From an uncultured Eubacteriales bacterium (GTDB lineage Bacteria; Bacillota; Clostridia; Oscillospirales; CAG-272): a stretch of 64,000 bases of DNA. Location: positions 1 to 64,000 of the forward strand of contig CAKSZH010000011.1 in the NCBI GenBank assembly GCA_934525675.1, given 5' to 3'. Shown here one piece after another: positions 44,695-53,327 of this stretch. Under the pieces are notes generated by a model. The model was not told the origin of the DNA. It saw only the letters and a list, made by a program, of their open reading frames with translations, and searched no databases. The translations under genes were made by a program, and so were the position numbers. Positions within the stretch are counted from its first letter, which is position 1. Each line of letters begins with the position of its first letter.

Positions 44695-44809
44695 GCGTCA
44701 GAAATCCGATCAATACGGAATTCCGTGCGGACATTCCGTTTCATATATTTTACGAAATAACCAGTAATAAAACGCCGGCGGGTTTTGCGCCGGAAAAGGA
44801 GAGAAACAT

Positions 44810-47158
44810 ATGACAAGCAAAGAAAATCGCTGTGTGGTAACGGGGCTTGGTCTTGTCAGCGCGATCGGCGGCAATGTCGCGGAGTGCTGGGAGAATGCCA
44901 TCCGTTCCGTCAGCGGGATCAGAGAAACAAATACGGTCGATACCGAAAACTGTTATGCAAACCTTGCGGCGGAAGTCCGCGACCCCTCTGTCGATGAGGT
45001 GCCGGGCGCCGCGGACATGGACCGCGCATCCCGTCTTTGCGTCAAGGCGTCCGCGGAAGCTATGCGCGACGCGGGACTGGAGACCTTCGGCGATTCGACC
45101 CGTGCAAGCGTTATTATGGGCAGCTGCGTCGGCGGCGTGGTCAGCGTGGAGCATTACTACAAGAACGGCAAGCCTGCGTCCGACGTGGTGAAAATGCCGA
45201 TCTCCGCGATTGCGAATCAGGTCGCACGCACCTTCGGTGCGGGCGGCGTTGTGACCAACGTGGCAAACGCCTGCGCGGCGGGCACCATCAGTATTGCCTA
45301 TGCCTGCGACCTCATCCGCGCGGGAAAGGCGGATGTCGTCATTGCCGGCGGTGCGGACGCATTCGCGTCGGTGCCGTATGCGGGATTCCTGTCGCTCCAT
45401 GCGCTGGATGCACAACCCTGCTCCCCCTTCAACCGTTGCAGCGGTATCACGCTCGGTGAAGGCTCTGGCACTGTCATCGTCGAATCCTACGAGCACGCAA
45501 AGGCGCGCGGCGCGAAGATTTATTGCGAGGTGCTGGGTGCCGGCGTCAGCAGTGACGCGCACCACATCACCGCTCCCCGTCCCGACGGAGAAGGGCAGAT
45601 GCACGCCATCCGCCGCGCACTCGAAAATTCGGGCCTTACGCCCGCCGATGTGGGCTACATCAACGCGCACGGAACCGGTACCGCCAAGAACGATGAGGCG
45701 GAATTCCTGTCGCTTCACACCATCTTTGACGGTCAGAACGATGATCTCACCGTGACCTCCACCAAAGCCATGGTCGGTCACTGCCTCGGCGCCGCAGGCG
45801 CAGTCGAAGCGGTGTTTGCCATCAAGGCGCTGACCGAGGGAATCATTCCCCCGACGGTCGGTTACACCGAGGAGGATCTGCCCCGCCTTCAAGAGCGTGC
45901 GGGCAAGATTGACTTCTGTCCCAACAAGGCAGAAAAGAAAGAGCTGACGAGCGTCATGAGCAACTCCTTTGCGTTTGGCGGCAACAACGCAAGCATCCTG
46001 TTCTCCAAGACCGAGGGAAATGTACAGCTTCCCGAAAAACGCGAGCGCATCTTTGTCACGGGCCTTGGCATCGTCTCCCCGATCGGCAACGGCGTGGAGA
46101 ATTATGTGGACACCGTCAGGGCGGACAAGACGCTTGAGGTGACCTCGGCACAGAGCGCGGTCGGTCAGGCGGATTATGCCGCGTGCAATCTCAAGATGGC
46201 GTTCTACCGCAAGCTCGATAAGTTCAGCCAACTGCAGGCAGTCTCCGGCATGAGCGCGCTTCTTGACGCGAACCTGACCGTGACCGACGAAAACGCGACC
46301 GACATCGGTATCGTGGTCGGCACCTCGGACGGACCGCTGTCCACCGTCTGCAATTATGAAGAGGATCTGGTTGCCAAGGGCAACGCGGCGGGCAGTGCCT
46401 TCAAGTTCCCCAACACCGTGTACAACGCGGCGGGCGGCTACCTGTCCATCTGCTCCGGCATCCGCGGCTACAACGTCACCGTGACGAGCGGCACCCAGTC
46501 GGGGCTTGCCAGCATCGCGTATGCCGTGAACGTCATCCGGAGCGGTCAGGAGAAGGCGGTCCTTGCGACGGGTACCGATGAAAACAGCGAGATCATCACG
46601 GAGCTTTATGAAAAGCTCGGCTGTGTCACCGACGGAAAGAGCGACGGCTTCCGTCTCTCCGACGGCAGTACCACGATGGTGCTGGAAAGCGAATCCGGCA
46701 TGACGGCGCGCGGCGCGAAGGCATACGCCGAAGTCCTCGGCTACGGCATGGCGACAAAGCCCGTTCCGTTCGGAACGCTTGCAGGCTCGGGCGAGGCGCT
46801 CGACGAAGCGATCAGCGCCGCGCTCTCCGACGCCGGTCTTACCGCAAATGACATCGACGGCGTGGTCGGTTTTGCCGACGGTAAGAAGGTCGTGGATGAC
46901 ATGGAAGCGGCTTCGCTTGCCCGTGTGTTCGGCGACAGAAAACTCCCCGTTTTCAATATCCACAGATATGTGGGTGAGGGCAGAGCCGCGACCGCGGCAC
47001 TTTCCGCCGCACACGCCGCGCTCCTGCTTTCGGGCAGACTCGGCGACGAGGTGAAGAGCGAGAACCTCGGTACGGTCAGAGCGGACAACCTCAGCAGGCT
47101 GCTGGTCATCTCCTACGGTGCCGGCGGCTCCTATGCGGCAGTCATTCTCTCGAAATAA
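44810..47158 (+). CDS. Ketosynthase - chain-length-factor fusion (double KS protein)
   Basis: The 782-residue protein holds two ketosynthase domains. The first (about 1-410) is complete: Cys155 in NACAAGT, His287 in NAHGTGT, Lys319 and His324 in KAMVGH, so it should condense malonyl-ACP with an acyl chain like FabF. The second (about 413-782, starting FVTGLGIVSPIGNGV) keeps the fold but not the active site: Cys is Gln563 (SGTQSG), the first His aligns with Phe688, the second with Glu723. Cys to Gln is the mark of chain-length factors in type II polyketide synthases. The two halves thus resemble KSalpha and KSbeta fused in one chain, as in PUFA synthase subunit C. Confidence 0.88.
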   Translation: MTSKENRCVVTGLGLVSAIGGNVAECWENAIRSVSGIRETNTVDTENCYANLAAEVRDPSVDEVPGAADMDRASRLCVKASAEAMRDAGLETFGDSTRASVIMGSCVGGVVSVEHYYKNGKPASDVVKMPISAIANQVARTFGAGGVVTNVANACAAGTISIAYACDLIRAGKADVVIAGGADAFASVPYAGFLSLHALDAQPCSPFNRCSGITLGEGSGTVIVESYEHAKARGAKIYCEVLGAGVSSDAHHITAPRPDGEGQMHAIRRALENSGLTPADVGYINAHGTGTAKNDEAEFLSLHTIFDGQNDDLTVTSTKAMVGHCLGAAGAVEAVFAIKALTEGIIPPTVGYTEEDLPRLQERAGKIDFCPNKAEKKELTSVMSNSFAFGGNNASILFSKTEGNVQLPEKRERIFVTGLGIVSPIGNGVENYVDTVRADKTLEVTSAQSAVGQADYAACNLKMAFYRKLDKFSQLQAVSGMSALLDANLTVTDENATDIGIVVGTSDGPLSTVCNYEEDLVAKGNAAGSAFKFPNTVYNAAGGYLSICSGIRGYNVTVTSGTQSGLASIAYAVNVIRSGQEKAVLATGTDENSEIITELYEKLGCVTDGKSDGFRLSDGSTTMVLESESGMTARGAKAYAEVLGYGMATKPVPFGTLAGSGEALDEAISAALSDAGLTANDIDGVVGFADGKKVVDDMEAASLARVFGDRKLPVFNIHRYVGEGRAATAALSAAHAALLLSGRLGDEVKSENLGTVRADNLSRLLVISYGAGGSYAAVILSK

Positions 47159-47275
47159 GAGCACCGGTCAGTCATATCCCGGGGTGCTTCCGGGGGCGGA
47201 CTGCCGGGATGCCGGGCGGACAGATCAGACGAAGCCCGGAGTATCAAATATTCCGAAGAAAGGAATCACGAAATC

Positions 47276-48007
47276 ATGAAGGTTGCGGTTGTTACCGGCG
47301 CGTCCCGCGGAATCGGACGTGCCGTGGCGGAACGTCTTGCCGCCGACGGCTATACGGTCGTCATCAATTACAGTCACAGCGAGGAGGCGGCAAAAGAGGT
47401 ACTGGAGGGAATCCGTTCCCGCGGCGGCGACGGCATGATCGTCAAAGCCGACGTGTCGGTCTTGGACGAGGTCAGGCGCATGATCCGCGAGGTCACCGCG
47501 GCATACGGACAGATCGACGTGCTCGTCAACAATGCGGGCATCGTCCGCGACGAGTATCTGCTTATGCTGAACCCGGAAACGCTTGACAAATGCGTGGATC
47601 TCAACATCAAGGGCTACCTTTACTGCGCCCAGCAGGCGGTGCTCAAAATGTTCCGCAGGAAATCCGGCGTTATCATCAATATGTCGTCGGTCAGCTCCCG
47701 CATGGCGCTGGCAGGGCAGTGCGTGTACAGCGCAACCAAGGGCGCGGTCAACTCCATGACGGCGACCATGGCGAAGGAGCTGGCACCCTACGGTATCCGC
47801 GTCAACGCGGTCGCACCCGGCTTCATTGAGACCGAGATGATCGACGCGCTTCCCGCGGAAAAGAAGGAAGAGTATCTGAAGGAGGTCCCGCTCGGACGTT
47901 TCGGACGCGCCGGGGACGTGGCGGCGGTCGTTTCCATGCTGGCAAGCGATGCCTGCGCGTATATGACGGGACAGACGCTCGTGCTGGACGGAGGACTGTC
48001 GCTATGA
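47276..48007 (+). CDS. fabG: 3-oxoacyl-ACP reductase (FabG type)
   Basis: The 243-residue short-chain dehydrogenase reduces the 3-keto group with NADPH. It shows VTGASRGIGRAVAERL for cofactor, NNAG, and the catalytic Tyr151-x3-Lys155 in YSATKGA. It lies in the cluster right after the ketosynthase and overlaps the dehydratase gene by 4 bp. Confidence 0.94.
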   Translation: MKVAVVTGASRGIGRAVAERLAADGYTVVINYSHSEEAAKEVLEGIRSRGGDGMIVKADVSVLDEVRRMIREVTAAYGQIDVLVNNAGIVRDEYLLMLNPETLDKCVDLNIKGYLYCAQQAVLKMFRRKSGVIINMSSVSSRMALAGQCVYSATKGAVNSMTATMAKELAPYGIRVNAVAPGFIETEMIDALPAEKKEEYLKEVPLGRFGRAGDVAAVVSMLASDACAYMTGQTLVLDGGLSL

Positions 48008-48456
48008 TGAACATCGTGGACATCAACAGCCGCATCAAACAGCGCCCGCCGTTCCAGATGATCGAGCGCGTGACCGACCTGACCCCCGGCGAGAGCGCGG
48101 AGGGTATCAAGAACGTTTCGGTCAACGAGCCGTATTTCATGGGACATTTTCCGGGAGCACCGATCATGCCGGGCGTGCTCATCATCGAAAGCTGTGCGCA
48201 GCTCTGCTCGCTCGTCATCGAGGAAGCCCCCGACGAAAATCATTTGTATGTCCTCCTCAAGGTGGACAATTTCAAGTTTGTCAAGCCGGTGATTCCGGGT
48301 GACACGCTTCACATCCATGTAACCAAGACCCGCGCGGCGGGACCTCTCACCTCGTTTGACGCGGTGGTGACGGTGGACGGTGCAGTGCGCGCCAAGGGGT
48401 CGATGACTTTTACCGCGGTGCCGAAGGAAACGGTGTTCGGTCATCCGGAGGCGTAA
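48004..48456 (+). CDS. fabZ: 3-hydroxyacyl-ACP dehydratase (FabZ type)
   Basis: The 150-residue hot-dog protein removes water to give a trans-2-enoyl chain. It shows RPPFQMIERV, His48 in GHFPGAPIMPGV and Glu62 in IIESCAQ, the FabZ catalytic pair. Coupled to fabG by an ATGA overlap. Confidence 0.94.
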   Translation: MMNIVDINSRIKQRPPFQMIERVTDLTPGESAEGIKNVSVNEPYFMGHFPGAPIMPGVLIIESCAQLCSLVIEEAPDENHLYVLLKVDNFKFVKPVIPGDTLHIHVTKTRAAGPLTSFDAVVTVDGAVRAKGSMTFTAVPKETVFGHPEA

Positions 48457-48680
48457 ACCGCGCGGCATCGGGCAAACAAGACCGCGCGGCGCAGGTGCCG
48501 GGCGGACACCCGGCGGGCAGCCCGGCAAACGAAACCCGACGTGGAGCAGGCAACACCGGGCAAACAGCCCGGCAGCCGGGCAAGCGGGACCGTGCCGGAA
48601 AAAGAGAATCCGGCGCACGGCGCAATGCCGGGTACTATCAAGGAAAGGAAATCTTCCCGACGGGAAGAGGGGATACATCC

Positions 48681-49604
48681 ATGAAAAAGATCGCTTTTCT
48701 GTTTGCGGGACAGGGCGCGCAGAGCGCGGGCATGGGCAAAGACCTTTACGGGGCGAATGCCGGGGCGCACGCGCTGTATGATAACGGCGAGGCGCTCCGT
48801 CCGGGAACGCTTCAGACCTGCTTTGAGGGCCCCGGCGACGAGCTGACCAGAACCGAAAACGCACAGCCCTGTCTCTTTCTCACCGACCTTGCGTTTGCAG
48901 AGGCACTGGAAGAGGCGGGCGTGCACGCGTCCTTTGCCGCAGGCTTTTCGCTCGGCGAGATCCCCGCGCTTGCGTTTACGGGCGTACTCTCCTTTGCGGA
49001 CGCGTTCCGTCTTGTGACGCTTCGCGGCGAGAGCATGGCAAAGGCGGCAATCGAGCATCCCGGCTCCATGGCGGCTGCGCTTAAATTGGACAATGAGACC
49101 GTCGAATCCGTCTGCCGCGAGTTCCGGGAAATCTGGCCCGTCAACTACAACTGCCCGGGACAGCTTTCCTGCGCGGGCAGTCTTGACGAGCTGGACGCAT
49201 TCTGCGAGCGCATCAAGGCATCTGGCGGCAGAGCGGTGCGTCTTGCGGTCAGCGGTGCGTTCCACACCCCGTATCTGAGCGGCGTGACCGACATTCTTGC
49301 CGGCGCTTTGGAAAAGATGGACGTGAAGGCTCCCCGCATTCCGCTGTACGCGGATCTGACCGGCGAACCTTACCCCGCGGACGCGGAGGGAATCCGGGCA
49401 ACCGTGTCAAGGCAGGTGTCCTCCCCCGTGCGCTGGGAGAAGGCTGTCCGCGCCATGAAGGACGCGGGAGTTGAGGCGTTCGTGGAGGTCGGACCCGGCA
49501 AGACCCTCACGGGACTGGTGAAGAAGACCTTCCCCGATGCGGAAACGTACACGGTCAACGACATTCCGTCCCTTGAGGCGGCGGTCGCGGCACTGAAGGA
49601 TTGA
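48681..49604 (+). CDS. fabD: Malonyl-CoA:ACP transacylase
   Basis: The 307-residue acyltransferase loads malonyl groups onto ACP. It has FLFAGQGAQSAGMGKDLY at the N-terminus, active Ser90 in GFSLGE and His in GAFHTPYL. ATG 48681 with GAGGGG ahead is chosen over earlier in-frame starts. A 224-bp GC-rich spacer with repeated CGGGCAAAC-like motifs precedes it, odd for an operon otherwise tightly packed. Confidence 0.94.
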   Translation: MKKIAFLFAGQGAQSAGMGKDLYGANAGAHALYDNGEALRPGTLQTCFEGPGDELTRTENAQPCLFLTDLAFAEALEEAGVHASFAAGFSLGEIPALAFTGVLSFADAFRLVTLRGESMAKAAIEHPGSMAAALKLDNETVESVCREFREIWPVNYNCPGQLSCAGSLDELDAFCERIKASGGRAVRLAVSGAFHTPYLSGVTDILAGALEKMDVKAPRIPLYADLTGEPYPADAEGIRATVSRQVSSPVRWEKAVRAMKDAGVEAFVEVGPGKTLTGLVKKTFPDAETYTVNDIPSLEAAVAALKD

Positions 49605-49651
49605 TCCCACGGGCAGAATACCCGGGAACGGATCGGATAGGAGAGAACCGA

Positions 49652-50482
49652 ATGGAAACAATGTCCTTAAAGCACCTGACGCTTGCGGATTACCTCGGAA
49701 GCGACAGGACGGTCAGATGCGAGAAATGTAAAGAAGAACTCAAGGAAAGCGAGCTTGCCGCAGGGTCGTTTGTCTGCCCCCTTTGCGGCAAGTACAACCG
49801 GATGCCCGCACGCGTCCGCATTGAATCGCTTGTCGATGAAGGTTCCTTTGAGGAAATGTGGGAAAATGTTGTCGGCGGAGACCCGATCGGTTTTCCCGAT
49901 TATCCCGCGAAATGCGAGTCGTCGAGAGAGAAGAGCGGCGAGAGCGAGGGCGTTCTTTGCGGAAGAGCAAAGATTGGCGGACACAGGACCTGCCTTTTTG
50001 TCATGGAATCAAAGTTTATGATGGGCTCCATGGGCACGGTGGTCGGCGACCGCATCACCGCACTGTTTGAATATGCAACGAGAGAGAAACTGCCCGTGGT
50101 CGGCTACACGGTGTCGGGCGGTGCCAGAATGCAGGAGGGAATGCTTTCGCTCATGCAGATGGAGAAGACCTCCGCGGCGATCCGCCGTCACAACGACGCG
50201 GGACTGTTTTACCTCGTTTCCGCGACCGACCCGACCACGGGCGGCGTGACCGCGAGCTTCGCCATGCTGGGGGATGTCATCATCTCGGAGCCGGGCGCGC
50301 AGATCGGCTTTGCCGGCAAGCGCGTGGTGGAGCAGGTGACGGGCGAAAAATTGCCCGAAAACTTCCAGAGCGCGGAATTTCAGCTCGAAAACGGCTTCCT
50401 CGACGCAATCGTTCCCCGCGGGGAACAGCGCGCGTTTGTCCGCCGTATGCTGGAATTTCATGAAGGGGGGAGACAAGCATGA
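49652..50482 (+). CDS. accD: Acetyl-CoA carboxylase carboxyltransferase subunit beta
   Basis: With AccA it moves CO2 from biotin to acetyl-CoA to make malonyl-CoA. The 276-residue protein has the N-terminal zinc ribbon Cys23, 26, 42, 45 and the crotonase-like core with VSGGARMQEG. AGGAGA precedes ATG 49652. Partner AccB and AccC genes are not in the window. Confidence 0.97.
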   Translation: METMSLKHLTLADYLGSDRTVRCEKCKEELKESELAAGSFVCPLCGKYNRMPARVRIESLVDEGSFEEMWENVVGGDPIGFPDYPAKCESSREKSGESEGVLCGRAKIGGHRTCLFVMESKFMMGSMGTVVGDRITALFEYATREKLPVVGYTVSGGARMQEGMLSLMQMEKTSAAIRRHNDAGLFYLVSATDPTTGGVTASFAMLGDVIISEPGAQIGFAGKRVVEQVTGEKLPENFQSAEFQLENGFLDAIVPRGEQRAFVRRMLEFHEGGRQA

Positions 50483-51342
50483 GCAACGAAGTGAACGAAA
50501 TGTCCGTATATGACAAGATCCGCTGTACCCGTAAGGCGGGACGCGCCACGGCAGTGGATTACATCGGCGGAATCTTCACGGATTTCACCGAACTGCACGG
50601 CGACCGCCGCTTTGGCGACGACCACGCGATTGTCGCGGGAATCGCAAAGTTGGACGGAAAGCCCGTCACGGTCATCGGAATCGAAAAAGGTCATGACCTG
50701 ACCGAGCGGATGTACCGCGACTTCGGCTGTGTCCTTCCGGAAGGTTACCGCAAGGCGCTCCGCCTGATGAAGGAGGCGGAGAAGTTTCATCGTCCCGTCG
50801 TATGCTTTGTGGATACCCAGGGCGCAAGCTGCGGCAAGGGCGCGGAGGAAAGAGGCGAGGGCGCCGCAATCGCGGAGAATCTTTATGAAATTTCCGGGCT
50901 CAGAACCCCCGTCATCACGGTGATGATCGGTGAGGGCGGAAGCGGCGGCGCACTTGCGCTTGCCGTGGCGGACGAGGTCTGGATGCTGGAGAACGCTTAT
51001 TATGCGGTGGTTTCCCCCGAAGCCTGCGCAAGCATTCTCTTCAAGGACGCGTCGCGCGCGGACGAGGCGGCGGAGCATCTGAAGCTGACGGCGAATGATC
51101 TCTACGGCTTCGGCATCGTGGAAAAGATCATTCCCGAGCCGAAGGATTTCCGCGACGCGGACGAGGTGGCAAAGCTGATGAAGCACCTGTCCCGCGAGCT
51201 GTCCGCAAAGCTGCATTCGCTTGCAAAGCTTGACGACGAAGCACTGCTTGCCGCGAGATACGAAAAGTACCGCAAGATCGGCAGATATGAAGAGATCGCC
51301 GCGGCGCCGACCGAAAGGCATCGGTTCTTCCGCCATGGATAA
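50479..51342 (+). CDS. accA: Acetyl-CoA carboxylase carboxyltransferase subunit alpha
   Basis: The 287-residue protein is the partner of AccD. It shows DYIGGIFTDFTELHGDR and VDTQGASCGKGAEERGEG with EGGSGGALA, as in AccA. It overlaps accD by 4 bp and the next gene by 8 bp. Confidence 0.97.
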   Translation: MSNEVNEMSVYDKIRCTRKAGRATAVDYIGGIFTDFTELHGDRRFGDDHAIVAGIAKLDGKPVTVIGIEKGHDLTERMYRDFGCVLPEGYRKALRLMKEAEKFHRPVVCFVDTQGASCGKGAEERGEGAAIAENLYEISGLRTPVITVMIGEGGSGGALALAVADEVWMLENAYYAVVSPEACASILFKDASRADEAAEHLKLTANDLYGFGIVEKIIPEPKDFRDADEVAKLMKHLSRELSAKLHSLAKLDDEALLAARYEKYRKIGRYEEIAAAPTERHRFFRHG

Positions 51343-52108
51343 TTCCTTGAACTCTCCCGCGTGGACCTGGGGTGAACGGCGGGACACAAAAAAGATTCTG
51401 GTGCTCAACGGCAGCCCCCGCCGGGGAGGGAGCGCGACTATGCGCGTGACGGGCGCGTTTCTTCGCGGCGTGACGGAAACCGCCCCCTGTGAAGTGGAAA
51501 CGCTGAACGTTTCCGACCTTCACATCAAGCCCTGCATGGGCTGCCTTTCCTGCTGGGGAAGGACCGAGGGGACCTGCGTGATCTCGGACGATGACATCCC
51601 CGCGCTCAAGCAGAAGATTCTTGACGCGGATGTGATTCTGCTCAGCTATCCGCTGTATTTCTTCGGAATGCCCGGAACCGTCAAGGTTATGACCGACCGT
51701 CTGCTTTCCATGCTGTGTACCTACCGCGGGCAGAAGCCGGTCGAGGGCGAGTCCTTTCACGGAATCCGTTACGATATGTCGGGAAAGCGTTTTCTGCTGG
51801 TTTCCACCTGCGGTTATGCACAGACCGACCTGATCTATGACGCACTGCTCCGTGAGTACGACTGCATCTGCGGCACCGGTGGCTATCAGGCGTTGCTTTG
51901 CCCGCAGGGCAAGGTGTTTTCGGCGCCGGAGCTGCGCGACCGCACCGACCTGTTTCTTGAAAAATTCACCCGTGCGGGCGAGGAATTTGCAAAGAACGGC
52001 GTGCTTTCGGAGGAAACACTGAAGCATTTGCAGGAGCCGCCGTTCAATGAACGCAGGTTCCGGCTTCTGCTGAACAAATTCTGGAACGACGAGAAAAACG
52101 GACACTGA
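51335..52108 (+). CDS. NADPH-dependent FMN reductase / flavodoxin-like protein
   Basis: The 257-residue protein has a flavodoxin fold with the phosphate loop LNGSPRRGGSATMRV and the iron-sulfur-like Cys text CMGCLSCWGRTEGTC, known from multimeric flavodoxin (WrbA-like) proteins. Overlap with accA places it in the cluster. It could supply electrons for a redox step on the product, which would be unusual for plain fatty acid synthesis. The role is inferred. Confidence 0.85.
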   Translation: MDNSLNSPAWTWGERRDTKKILVLNGSPRRGGSATMRVTGAFLRGVTETAPCEVETLNVSDLHIKPCMGCLSCWGRTEGTCVISDDDIPALKQKILDADVILLSYPLYFFGMPGTVKVMTDRLLSMLCTYRGQKPVEGESFHGIRYDMSGKRFLLVSTCGYAQTDLIYDALLREYDCICGTGGYQALLCPQGKVFSAPELRDRTDLFLEKFTRAGEEFAKNGVLSEETLKHLQEPPFNERRFRLLLNKFWNDEKNGH

Positions 52109-52234
52109 CGAACCGTGCAGCTTCATCCGGTAATTGCCGGTCGTGTCGCCGCTCCTGTACCCGCAGACGAAAAAACGGAAGTTTCCCGGGAAAAGTTTTC
52201 CCGGCGGAAAAACGACAGAAGGGAGACCGCTTTT

Positions 52235-52981
52235 ATGTTCTGGAAAAAGTTTGAAATCCGTTTCAGTGAGACCGACGAAAGCGGCTGTCTTTCCATGTCG
52301 GGGCTTCTCCGCCTGTTCCAGGACGTGGGATATTTTCACGCGCTGGCAAGAGGCAGAGGGAACACTCCCGTAAGAACGTCATCCGGCACCGTGCCGGCTC
52401 CCGCGGAAAACCAGAAGCGGACGTGGTATCTGCTCTCCTGGCACATTGAAGCCATGAGAATGCCCGTCTGCGGCGAGGCGGTTACGGCGGAGACCTGGAT
52501 TTATTTTTCCGGCGGCTCCATCGCAAAAAAGCAGCTGCTCCTCCGTTCCGCGGACGGCGAGATCCTTGCCGTCGGCGATACGCGCTGGGTGTACATGGAT
52601 GTGCTGACGGGACAGCCCGCCATCCCGCCGGAGGGCGTCTGGCTTCCGGAGGACTTCGGCGAGCGGCTGCCGCTTGCAGAAAAGGTGGAGCGGCTTCGCC
52701 CGCGCCGCCCGACGGACGCGGAAACCGTGGCGCTTCCGCACGACTGTGTGGACGCGCGGCTCCTTGACATCAACCATCACGCCAACAACGTGCTCTTTAC
52801 CGAGTACGCCATGACGCTCGCTTCCAGGCGGACGGGGTGCCGTTTCCTTGCGGCGGAGTTTCTCCGGCAGGCGAAGGCGGGCGCGGAGCTTTGCCCGTAT
52901 CTTTCCTCTGACGGAGAAGGGAAAACCGTGACGGTCACGGACGGGGAGGGAACTCCTTATGCCGTGTTCCGCTTTGTGTGA
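52235..52981 (+). CDS. Acyl-ACP thioesterase
   Basis: The 248-residue double hot-dog protein resembles plant FatA/FatB-type and bacterial acyl-ACP thioesterases. It has FSETDESGCLSMSGLLRLFQ in the first half and the catalytic-type motif Asp178-x-Asn180-x-His182 (LDINHHANN) in the second. It releases a free acid from ACP, ending chain growth. AAGGGAGA precedes ATG 52235. It is the last gene before a terminator. Confidence 0.88.
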   Translation: MFWKKFEIRFSETDESGCLSMSGLLRLFQDVGYFHALARGRGNTPVRTSSGTVPAPAENQKRTWYLLSWHIEAMRMPVCGEAVTAETWIYFSGGSIAKKQLLLRSADGEILAVGDTRWVYMDVLTGQPAIPPEGVWLPEDFGERLPLAEKVERLRPRRPTDAETVALPHDCVDARLLDINHHANNVLFTEYAMTLASRRTGCRFLAAEFLRQAKAGAELCPYLSSDGEGKTVTVTDGEGTPYAVFRFV

Positions 52982-53191
52982 GCGGGGAAGCCGGAAAGGG
53001 TATCCGGCAAAGTCCTTGTCAACCGGAAGAATTCTGCCGGATGGAGAGCGGAAGTCCCGGCTTTGAGGAGGGGTACCTTGCGGTGCTTGTGCTTCCCCCT
53101 TTCCGAGCACGGTTTTTTTGCCCCGGTTGCACGATATGTTGCTTCCGGACATCTCCGGTCAAAACTCTTTTCCAAAGGATCTGTCCCCGAA

Positions 53192-53222
53192 GAACCACCG
53201 TTTTGCACGGCGGTTCTTTTTT
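53192..53222 (+). terminator. Terminator of the lipid/polyketide cluster
   Basis: A stem GAACCACCG / CGGCGGTTC with one mismatch and a seven-base loop, followed by TTTTTT. The stretch 52982-53191 holds nothing else that I can support. Confidence 0.85.
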
Positions 53223-53237
53223 GCCGCTCTTTGTCGA

Positions 53238-53266
53238 TTGACATGCGGCGGGGTTCGTGGTATAAT
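53238..53266 (+). promoter_or_regulatory. Perfect consensus promoter of the methionine aminopeptidase gene
   Basis: TTGACA at 53238-53243, a 17-base spacer and TATAAT at 53261-53266 with extended TGG. Confidence 0.9.
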
Positions 53267-53327
53267 CAAAAGAGAGAGGCGCGGGCGCCGGAATTCTGGC
53301 GGGCCGTGACAGAAAGAAGGGATTTCC

